From NCBI GenBank assembly GCA_028688235.1, contig JAQTYP010000228.1:1-6132 (forward strand): 6,132 nt of DNA, read 5' to 3'. The translations under genes and the position numbers were made by a program. How positions within the stretch are numbered: the first letter of the stretch is position 1; each line of letters begins with the position of its first letter. Of the stretch, positions 1-4,979 are shown piece after piece. The DNA comes from Methylomonas sp. (GTDB taxonomy: Bacteria > Pseudomonadota > Gammaproteobacteria > Methylococcales > Methylomonadaceae). Under the pieces are notes generated by a model. It made no database searches. It saw only the letters and a program-made list of their open reading frames with translations, and was not told where the DNA came from.

Positions 1-56
1 ACTTACGCGCTGTATGACGGTTATTCCTGCCATCGGGAAGAAGGGTAAACGTAGCC

Positions 57-73
57 TCCCCCACCCCGGGGGA
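57..73. repeat. GC-rich inverted repeat (hairpin)
   Basis: TCCCCC (57-62) and GGGGGA (68-73) form a perfect 6-bp stem around the loop ACCCC. Read on the plus strand it is followed by TAGTTTG, which is a poor U-tract, so it is at best a weak terminator for something ending left of the window. One plus frame reads open from base 1 to a TAA at 46-48 (15 codons), too short to identify. Confidence 0.35.
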
Positions 74-112
74 TAGTTTGTACGAGGAGAATCCATTCTA
101 AAAAGTCAGCGT

Positions 113-150
113 GGAAACGGATAGTCGACTACCTCTCGTCATCCGTTTCC
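113..150. terminator. Strong inverted repeat downstream of cheV, possible terminator
   Basis: GGAAACGGAT (113-122) and ATCCGTTTCC (141-150) are perfect 10-bp complementary arms around an 18-nt loop that contains the palindrome GTCGAC (124-129). The stem may extend through GAC 127-129 with GTC 138-140 across a bulge. It lies about 85 bp past the cheV stop. On the minus strand a run of five T follows, but only after about seven other bases; on the plus strand TTTACACTT follows. Neither side is a textbook intrinsic terminator. A role in ending cheV transcription or stabilising its mRNA 3' end is an inference. Confidence 0.45.
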
Positions 151-157
151 TTTACAC

Positions 158-166
158 TTATCCACA
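158..166 (+). promoter_or_regulatory. Single DnaA-box match
   Basis: TTATCCACA matches the consensus DnaA box TTATNCACA exactly. It is the only one I noticed in the window, with no cluster of further boxes and no AT-rich unwinding region beside it, so this is not an origin. It could be a lone DnaA-binding site or a chance match. Confidence 0.3.
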
Positions 167-232
167 GCTGGCGACTCCAAAAACCGGCTCCGCCCCCCTG
201 GTCAATTTTCGCCCGGCGCCAACAGCCACAGC

Positions 233-1162
233 TTATTCCGAGGAATGATGCGTCTTCAAGCGCTTTTGAATGGCGTTCAACAAGGAATCGGGATCAAACT
301 TTGCCAAAAACTCGTTTGCCCCGACTTTTTGCACCATTGCGGTATTAAATACGCCGCTTAAGGAGGTATGCAGAATCACATAAATGTCGCGCATCGCCGG
401 ATCGGCTTTGATCTTGCTTGCCAAGGTATAACCGTCCATTCTCGGCATTTCTACATCGGAAATGATCATGGCGTACCTGTCCTGGATATTAACCCCGTCC
501 GCCACCAATTGAGACAAATGTTCCCAAGCTTCCAATCCATCCTTCAACATGGTGTGCTCGAGTCCGATTTGCTCGCACACCCGCTTGATCTGATTGCGGG
601 CAACTGAAGAATCGTCGACGATTAAAACCCGATCGTGCTTACCCAAAAGCTCGCTATCGATGGATTCCTCGGCGGCTTCTTCGCGCCCGCCTATGACTTC
701 CTTCATGACCTTCTCGACGTCTATCACCTCGATTAACTCGCCATCGACTTCGGTGACTGCGGTCAAGTAGCTTTCTCGCCCCGCGCCGGTGGGCGGCGCT
801 TTTACCTGTTCCCAACCAATATTGATGATGCGATCGACCGAGCCGACCAAAAAACCTTGGATCGAACGGTTATATTCGGTCACGATGACATAGCCACCCT
901 CTTCTTTCGACAAGGGCCGCAGACCGATCGCCATGGATAAATCCAATACAGGGATGGTCTTGCCGCGTAAATGCGCAACCCCGCGAATGACATAATGCGA
1001 ATTGGGGATCTGAGTCAGTGGCGGGCATTGAATCACTTCCTGCACCTTAAACACGTTAATCCCGAAGCGTTGGCGACTCGCCAGTTTAAATAGCAGTAAT
1101 TCGAAGCGATTGTGGCCAGCCAATTTGGTCCGCTGGTCAACGCCTTCTAAGACTCCAGCCAT
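233..1162 (-). CDS. cheV: Chemotaxis coupling protein CheV (CheW domain plus response-regulator receiver)
   Basis: This 309-residue cytoplasmic protein couples chemoreceptors to the CheA kinase and can be phosphorylated, which is thought to tune adaptation. Residues about 15-155 form a CheW-like domain (FGINVFKVQEV, GVAHLRGKTIPVLDL). Residues about 176-305 form a receiver with the acidic pair D183-D184, phosphoacceptor D236 in SDVEMPRMDG, T266 and K288, so all key receiver residues are present. Length and domain order are those of full CheV. The ATG at 1160-1162 is preceded by a G-run (plus strand 1166-1170) that can act as ribosome binding site. The gene is divergent from the flagellar genes, as in the Pseudomonas cheV/flgA arrangement. 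There cheR follows cheV; here no cheR is seen in the 232 bp downstream. The identification is secure. Confidence 0.95.
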   Translation of the reverse strand: MAGVLEGVDQRTKLAGHNRFELLLFKLASRQRFGINVFKVQEVIQCPPLTQIPNSHYVIRGVAHLRGKTIPVLDLSMAIGLRPLSKEEGGYVIVTEYNRSIQGFLVGSVDRIINIGWEQVKAPPTGAGRESYLTAVTEVDGELIEVIDVEKVMKEVIGGREEAAEESIDSELLGKHDRVLIVDDSSVARNQIKRVCEQIGLEHTMLKDGLEAWEHLSQLVADGVNIQDRYAMIISDVEMPRMDGYTLASKIKADPAMRDIYVILHTSLSGVFNTAMVQKVGANEFLAKFDPDSLLNAIQKRLKTHHSSE

Positions 1163-1188
1163 AAGCCCCCCTATATATGATGAAAATA

Positions 1189-1194
1189 ATTATA
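1189..1194 (-). promoter_or_regulatory. Possible -10 element for cheV
   Basis: The minus strand reads a perfect TATAAT here, about 27-32 bases upstream of the cheV start. I find no good -35 hexamer at 16-18 bp and no extended TG motif. I also find no acceptable sigma-28 or sigma-54 site on this strand. The region is AT-rich, so a chance match is quite possible. Confidence 0.3.
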
Positions 1195-1238
1195 GCGACT
1201 TTACCACGCCTAACTGGATTTATTCCCGTGTTAAATTT

Positions 1239-1255
1239 CTGGCATGTGTCGTGCT
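1239..1255 (+). promoter_or_regulatory. Sigma-54 (-24/-12) promoter of flgA
   Basis: The sequence CTGGCATGTGTCGTGCT has GG at 1241-1242 and GC at 1253-1254 with exactly ten bases between, the invariant spacing of sigma-54 promoters. It agrees well with the consensus YTGGCACG-N4-TTGCW. Transcription would start near 1266, about 25 nt before the ATG at 1291. Sigma-54 control of early and middle flagellar genes, activated by FleQ/FlrA-type regulators, is known in polar-flagellated gammaproteobacteria. No activator site was identified. Confidence 0.7.
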
Positions 1256-1290
1256 TTGGTCTATACAAAGTCAATAATTCGACAGCCATC

Positions 1291-1980
1291 ATGAAAACCA
1301 TCAAATTATTTTGCTTGCTGCTAGTTGCCAGCCGCTTCTGCGTCGCGTCACCGACTCAATCGCTGCAGAGCATGCAGGATGCGGCGCTCGATTTTGCCCG
1401 ATCTTCGCTTGCATCCGATGGCCAGTATCAAATTACCAGCACACCACTCGATGATCGCCTGCAACTGCCCGCGTGCGACAGAAATCTGGAGGTTTTCGCG
1501 CAATCCGGCGAAATCAAACCGGGACGCAACACGGTTGGCATCCGCTGCACCGGCACCAATGGCTGGACTATCTACACCGGCGTGATAGTCAAATCGTTTA
1601 AAGAGGTTTTAGTTTTGACAAAACAGCTGAATAGAAACGACAGAATAAAGGCGGAGTATTTGACCACCGAAATTCGCGATATAGCCACATTACAGCATGG
1701 CTATACCATCAATCCCGAGGATGTCATCAACAAACAAGTCACCCGGATCCTAGCGGCCGGCACCGCATTGAACAGCAATCACTATGCCGAGCCGACTTTG
1801 GTTAATCGCGGCGATCAGGTCAGCATTCAATCAGGCAAGCCGGGTTTGTTAATTGCTACCAAAGGCATAGCGATGAGCAATGGCATTAAGGGCCAAAAAA
1901 TCAGTGTAAAAAATATTAGATCGCAACGCGTGATACAAGCCACAGTCGTCACATCCGGCGTAGTAACAGTCTATTTCTAA
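1291..1980 (+). CDS. flgA: Flagellar basal body P-ring formation protein FlgA
   Basis: FlgA is a periplasmic chaperone needed to assemble FlgI into the P ring of the flagellar basal body. From the ATG at 1291 it is 229 residues, close to the usual FlgA length of about 220. The N-terminus has lysines and a hydrophobic stretch (residues 6-19) with a likely signal-peptidase site after about A19. A Cys pair, C62 (LPACDRNLEVF) and C86 (TVGIRC), is in the usual place. Residues about 106-170 form a SAF-like domain, and the C-terminus carries GIKGQKISVKNIRSQRVIQA, the typical FlgA ending. The frame is open to an ATG at 1177, but that start would add 38 residues ahead of the signal peptide and lie upstream of the sigma-54 promoter, so 1291 is preferred. 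No strong Shine-Dalgarno sequence is visible before it. flgM follows after 69 bp. Confidence 0.95.
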   Translation: MKTIKLFCLLLVASRFCVASPTQSLQSMQDAALDFARSSLASDGQYQITSTPLDDRLQLPACDRNLEVFAQSGEIKPGRNTVGIRCTGTNGWTIYTGVIVKSFKEVLVLTKQLNRNDRIKAEYLTTEIRDIATLQHGYTINPEDVINKQVTRILAAGTALNSNHYAEPTLVNRGDQVSIQSGKPGLLIATKGIAMSNGIKGQKISVKNIRSQRVIQATVVTSGVVTVYF

Positions 1981-1988
1981 AAACAGAT

Positions 1989-2015
1989 TAAAGGATGGAA
2001 CAATGATGCCGCTAT
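1989..2015 (+). promoter_or_regulatory. Sigma-28 (FliA) promoter of flgM
   Basis: TAAAGGAT (1989-1996), an 11-bp spacer and GCCGCTAT (2008-2015) match the sigma-28 consensus TAAAGTTT-N11-GCCGATAA at six of eight bases in each half with exact spacing. The start of transcription would be near 2022, about 28 nt before the flgM ATG. This would let FliA drive its own inhibitor FlgM together with flgN, as known in other flagellated gammaproteobacteria. It begins 9 bp past the flgA stop. Confidence 0.75.
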
Positions 2016-2049
2016 CAGAGTTACGCAAAATCTTTACAGGAATTCCGTC

Positions 2050-2352
2050 ATGGCCATTCAACCCGTTAACGCTGGCAACGCGCCCGCTTCCGTGTCGCAG
2101 ACCAAGTCTACGACGAAAAGCACGGTTGATACTAAATCCGCTACTCCCGGTTCGATTTCTGGAGAGGATACAGTCGTCCTCACAAACGGCATTAACAATC
2201 CCTCGAATCTGGATTCATCTACGCCTATAGTTGATGATCGCCGAGTGACCAATATAAAAGCAGCATTACAATCAGGCGATTACCAGATCAGTCCGGAACG
2301 TACCGCCAAAAAATTGATGCAGCTGGATCTTAAACTTCCAAATACGACATAA
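2050..2352 (+). CDS. flgM: Anti-sigma-28 factor FlgM
   Basis: FlgM binds and inhibits sigma-28 (FliA) until the hook-basal body is complete, then is secreted through the flagellar export apparatus and so releases late gene expression. The protein is 100 residues, normal for the family. The N-terminal part (about 1-55) is rich in Ser, Thr, Asn and Gly and looks disordered, as expected for an exported FlgM. The C-terminal sigma-binding region (about 61-93) carries the family pattern VDDRRVTNIKAALQSGDYQI followed by SPERTAKKLMQLD. AGGA at 2038-2041 lies 8 nt before the ATG and supports this start. A sigma-28 promoter precedes it. The flgN start is only 4 bp beyond its stop, indicating one transcript and probably translational coupling. 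Confidence 0.95.
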   Translation: MAIQPVNAGNAPASVSQTKSTTKSTVDTKSATPGSISGEDTVVLTNGINNPSNLDSSTPIVDDRRVTNIKAALQSGDYQISPERTAKKLMQLDLKLPNTT

Positions 2353-2356
2353 GCCA

Positions 2357-2851
2357 ATGATAGAAAAAACCTTTCCAATCACAGAAAAATTACTCAGCAA
2401 CGGCTTCAAATTCACGCAAAAGTTGTTCGAACTGCTTACCTCGGAATTCGAACAACTCAAACGAAAAACCGATCCGATTGCACTATCCACTCTGGCTACC
2501 AACAAAAAGGAAGTGGTTTCACAGCTAGAGCAATTTTCCAAACAACTAGGACAAGTGCTCGCCACCGAAAAATTACCACTGAATCAGGAAGGCGTCATGA
2601 GCTATTTGGCGAAAGCTAAAGCCGCCGATATCAGCACAGATGAATCCTTACAACACTGGCGGGAAATAACCGCGTTATTGACAAAATGCAGGTCATTGAA
2701 CGAACAAAACGGCGCCAGCATTGATTTGCTAAATAGACATATCCAGCGCTCCTTACAGATTTTGAGAGGAAAATCCCAGCTGACTTCAACCTATGGTCCG
2801 GATGGCTCCACACGAAGTATGCTGTTTTCACACACATTGATTTCGGTGTAG
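2357..2851 (+). CDS. flgN: Flagellar export chaperone FlgN
   Basis: FlgN is a cytoplasmic type III export chaperone that binds the hook-filament junction proteins FlgK and FlgL and keeps them competent for export. The protein is 164 residues and predicted to be largely helical, matching the usual 140-160 residues. The region about 113-150 (CRSLNEQNGASIDLLNRHIQ, then LQILRG and STYGPDGST) is the recognisable FlgN signature; the ending TYGPDG is typical. It starts 4 bp after flgM with no clear Shine-Dalgarno sequence, so reinitiation from flgM is likely. Sequence conservation of FlgN is low in general, so identification also rests on its place after flgM. Confidence 0.93.
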   Translation: MIEKTFPITEKLLSNGFKFTQKLFELLTSEFEQLKRKTDPIALSTLATNKKEVVSQLEQFSKQLGQVLATEKLPLNQEGVMSYLAKAKAADISTDESLQHWREITALLTKCRSLNEQNGASIDLLNRHIQRSLQILRGKSQLTSTYGPDGSTRSMLFSHTLISV

Positions 2852-2887
2852 ACTGAGTACAGCTAGTGACACTCAAACCGATTCAAC

Positions 2888-3670
2888 ATGTTCGATAAAC
2901 TAAAGAGTTTGTTTACCAAAGGGGAAGCCGACCCTATCAGCGAAGAAGAGGATGATCTATCCCTGCTAGACAACCCCAACTTTGTTACCGATCCAACCAA
3001 GATCATCAACTTATTATCGGAAATCGAAGTCAGTTCCCCACTTTGCTCAATCAAGATTGATGGCTTTACGGAAGATTACAGCTCATCGATTCTGGGCATT
3101 AAACCCGAAAAGAATCTGATCATTCTTGACGAACTCGTTCCAAAAGAAGGCAACGCCAAGCTTCAAACCGTCAAGTCGCTGAAATTATCGACCTTTCATA
3201 AAGGCATACATTTATCTTTCGGCTTGTCGGCGATAGAAATCGGGTCGTCCCGCGGCATTATTTACTATAAGGCCTCGCTACCTCGAAAAATCTTCTATCC
3301 GCAACGCAGACGCTCCCCCCGCATAGAAATCAGCTCGATAGACATCGCTTTTAGCGGCGTATCGGAACGGACAGGGCTATCCGTAAACGGCTATTTGTTC
3401 GACTTATCGCGCGGTGGAGCCGGCATCGACGTGCCAATGAACAGAGCCAGAATTCAACGCGGGGACAAAATTAAAAACTGCCAAATGATCTTCGATGATT
3501 ACGCCATGGATTTTAATTTTTCAGTCCGATTCGTGAAACAGGCGGCAGTGGGCTCATCCAAAGTTCAAATAGGTGGCCTGTTCGAGAATATCTCCAACAA
3601 GAGCCAGGCCAAATTGTCGTATTTCATTACCTCGCTCGAACGCGTCGAAATCAGAAAACAAAAAGCTTAA
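2888..3670 (+). CDS. flgZ: PilZ-domain flagellar brake protein (YcgR/FlgZ type)
   Basis: Proteins of this type bind cyclic di-GMP and slow or stop flagellar rotation by acting on the motor or stator. The protein is 260 residues. After a short acidic leader (about 13-30) comes an N-terminal YcgR-like domain (about 37-130, with LIILDELVPKEGNAKL). A C-terminal PilZ domain follows (about 135-250). Both halves of the c-di-GMP site are present: RxxxR as R141-R145 in QRRRSPR, and D/NxSxxG as D172-S174-G177 in DLSRGGAG. The gene lies 36 bp after flgN in the same direction, the position of flgZ (PA3353) in Pseudomonas aeruginosa, hence the symbol; ycgR is the enterobacterial counterpart. No Shine-Dalgarno sequence stands out before the ATG. 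No terminator is obvious between its stop and the tRNA gene 43 bp on. Confidence 0.9.
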   Translation: MFDKLKSLFTKGEADPISEEEDDLSLLDNPNFVTDPTKIINLLSEIEVSSPLCSIKIDGFTEDYSSSILGIKPEKNLIILDELVPKEGNAKLQTVKSLKLSTFHKGIHLSFGLSAIEIGSSRGIIYYKASLPRKIFYPQRRRSPRIEISSIDIAFSGVSERTGLSVNGYLFDLSRGGAGIDVPMNRARIQRGDKIKNCQMIFDDYAMDFNFSVRFVKQAAVGSSKVQIGGLFENISNKSQAKLSYFITSLERVEIRKQKA

Positions 3671-3691
3671 AGGTGTCTAGCCAGTTCCTTG

Positions 3692-3700
3692 TGTTAAAAT
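3692..3700 (+). promoter_or_regulatory. Extended -10 promoter of the tRNA-Arg gene
   Basis: TGTTAAAAT combines the extended TGN motif with a -10 hexamer TAAAAT (3695-3700), placing transcription start near 3707, a few bases before the tRNA 5' end at 3714. The -35 region (about 3672-3679) has no clear TTGACA match. Read-through from the flagellar genes is an alternative source of transcript. Confidence 0.45.
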
Positions 3701-3713
3701 TACCGTCTTGCAA

Positions 3714-3790
3714 GTCCCGGTAGCTCAGCAGGATAGAGCGGTCCCCTCCTAAGGTACAGGTCGGACGTTCGAATCGTCTCCGGGACGCCA
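3714..3790 (+). tRNA. tRNA-Arg (anticodon CCU), CCA encoded
   Basis: The 77-nt sequence folds as a tRNA. The acceptor stem is GTCCCGG/CCGGGAC, the D stem is GCTC/GAGC, and the anticodon loop CTCCTAA gives anticodon CCU, which reads AGG arginine codons. The T arm is GGACG-TTCGAAT-CGTCT (one G-U pair), the discriminator is G, and CCA is encoded at 3788-3790. The anticodon stem GTCCC/GGTAC contains one C-U mismatch at pair 29-41; all other stem pairs hold. No intrinsic terminator is seen after it. tRNA genes of this kind are frequent integration sites, and an integrase lies directly downstream. Confidence 0.95.
3763..3790 (+). other. Probable attachment site: 3' end of tRNA-Arg
   Basis: Integrases of this family usually recombine at the 3' part of a tRNA gene (T arm to CCA), and the element's copy restores the gene. 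The tRNA is intact, and non-flagellar genes beginning with an integrase start directly after it, so this end is the likely att core. I found no second copy of the T arm and acceptor sequence in the window, so the other boundary would be beyond 6132. The exact limits of the core are not visible from one end. Confidence 0.45.
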
Positions 3791-3840
3791 TATAAATCAA
3801 CAAGTTAATTATATGTGTGCACGATAAAATTTTGGCTTCT

Positions 3841-3859
3841 GTGTAATTTTGGTGTAATT
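3841..3859. repeat. Short direct repeat GTGTAATT between tRNA and integrase
   Basis: GTGTAATT occurs at 3841-3848 and 3852-3859, 11 bp start to start, about one helical turn. It lies in the AT-rich stretch between the tRNA 3' end and the integrase stop. Such spacing suits integrase or directionality-factor binding, but two 8-bp copies in AT-rich DNA may be chance. Confidence 0.3.
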
Positions 3860-3888
3860 GAGTCGGAATCTTAGACGTTTGCATATAA

Positions 3889-4710
3889 TCACTTGTCGTT
3901 TACAATGCCATGATAGCGATTTTCTAGCTTATCCATCGCGGCACGAATATGCTCTCCATTCTGATGGCTGTAGCGAACAACCATTTGCAAAGTTTTATGG
4001 CCACTAATCCGCTGCACTGTCGGTAAATCGACACCGGCTTGAACGAGATGCGTAATAGCCGTGTGGCGCAGAGTATGTCTCACAACTGTTTTTGCATCTA
4101 GGCCAGCATCTTCAACCACCCTACGAAAAGGTTTCTCTATATTCATTACATGCCCGGTCGCGGATGTCTTAGAAGGAAACAGCCAAGTTTGCTCTGGCTC
4201 TGACGACTCAACATAACCACGTAAAAACTCAGCGAGACTCGATGTGATTGGTTGCTCCCTGGAGCCAGCCTTTGCTTGGGGGATGTAAATTACTCGTCGA
4301 TCCAGATCGATGTTTTTTAACTCAATGCTCAAAATCTCCATCTTGCGTATTGAAGTTTCGAGTCCGATGACGATGAACGGATAGATTTCGCCGCTTTGAT
4401 CCTGGCTTACTACACTCAAAAGCCGGGTAATCTGGGCGGTCGTCAAGTATGTGATCCGTGTGGACTCGACTTTGAATCGCTTTACGTGGGCTGGTCGGTG
4501 GTCGAGCCAGTTCCATTCAACCGCTTTGGTAAATAAATGCGATAGCGTAGTCAGTTCTCGATTAATGGTGCCAAGTGCGACAGGGCCTAATTTTCCGCCT
4601 TTGTGAATCCCTGATTCTTGCGCCTGCTTGCTTGTCCAATCGCCCCCATTACCGCGGTGCCAACAAAATCCGCCAAAAACTGGGCTGGCAACCTGGAATT
4701 GCCAATCCAC
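3889..4710 (-). pseudogene. Tyrosine recombinase (site-specific integrase), N-terminally truncated
   Basis: Phage/island integrases cut and rejoin DNA at att sites through a tyrosine nucleophile. The catalytic domain is complete: R122 in ETSIRKMEIL, K147 in QAKAGSREQPI, H212-xx-R215 in RHTLRHT, G237-H238 and nucleophile Y247. Ahead of it residues about 46-80 (TINRELTTLSHLF) are the end of the core-binding domain. Convincing similarity to the family stops near residue 28 (about 4630). Intact relatives carry roughly a hundred more N-terminal residues, including the arm-binding part. The frame only finds a start as GTG at 4708-4710, within sequence belonging to an opposite-strand gene fragment, with no Shine-Dalgarno sequence. 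The first 25 or so residues are therefore probably an artefact. The gene reads toward tRNA-Arg, ending 98 bp from it. It is most likely non-functional, though a truncated protein could be made. Confidence 0.85.
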
Positions 4711-4865
4711 CCGAGGGTAAACCCAAAGGCATGCACTGGCGCACTTATCATGAATTGATGCGAAGACAGCTAACTTACGCTAATCATGCGTATGCGGGGA
4801 TGGTAGCAACATTGAAAAAGGTTGATGTGCGATTTGCCGAAATTACCCGTAATCTCAATATCTGA
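4647..4865 (+). pseudogene. C-terminal fragment of a small uncharacterised (putative zinc-ribbon) protein
   Basis: From about 4650 to the TGA at 4863-4865 the plus strand encodes ANKIRQKLGWQPG, then KPKGMHWRTYHELMRR and HAYAGMVATL. I recognise this pattern (a KIRxxLGW segment followed by KPKGMHWRT) as the C-terminal half of a small hypothetical protein found in many proteobacteria. As I recall, its N-terminal half has paired cysteines like a zinc ribbon. Here that half is absent: the frame continues upstream to an ATG at 4575, but those residues are antisense to the integrase and contain no CxxC pair. The fragment thus lacks its own start. No function is known to me for the family. The identification is from memory of the pattern, not a search. 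Confidence 0.62.
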
Positions 4866-4936
4866 TGTCAATGAAGCGCTCATCCGGCCAAACCGATACC
4901 TCCTAATCGACACTCCCGGTAATATATGCCCGAGGA

Positions 4937-4955
4937 AGGCCAAGGCATTTGGCCT
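4937..4955. repeat. Perfect inverted repeat upstream of hsdM
   Basis: AGGCCAA (4937-4943) and TTGGCCT (4949-4955) are perfect 7-bp arms around GGCAT. The repeat lies 24 bp before the hsdM ATG and overlaps the end of a purine-rich stretch GAGGAAGG (4932-4939). No T-run follows, so it is not a good terminator. It could be an operator or an mRNA hairpin affecting hsdM translation; nothing in the window encodes an obvious regulator for it. Confidence 0.4.
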
Positions 4956-4979
4956 GCTATTCAATAGACCACGAAACAC

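Noticed and set aside
1..48. Open plus-strand frame from the left edge to TAA at 46-48, and a minus-strand ATG at 31-33 running off the edge
   Set aside because: Fifteen and eleven codons respectively are too few to recognise, and neither has other support.
57..73. G-quadruplex in the G-rich minus strand
   Set aside because: Fewer than four suitable G-runs; a simple hairpin explains the sequence.
158..166. Replication origin suggested by the DnaA box
   Set aside because: Only one box, no AT-rich unwinding region, no dnaA/dnaN/gidA-type neighbours.
368..607. 79-residue plus-strand open frame
   Set aside because: Antisense to the receiver domain of cheV; a shadow frame.
1177..1290. Longer N-terminus for FlgA from the ATG at 1177
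   Set aside because: It places 38 residues before a signal peptide, starts upstream of the sigma-54 promoter and has no Shine-Dalgarno sequence.
2003..2230. 75-residue plus-strand frame starting in the flgM promoter
   Set aside because: Its ATG sits in the sigma-28 spacer and it runs out of frame through flgM; its Arg/Pro/Ser-rich translation looks non-coding.
2272..2565. 97-residue minus-strand open frame over flgM/flgN
   Set aside because: It overlaps the well-supported flgM C-terminus and flgN N-terminus in antisense, with no recognisable domain.
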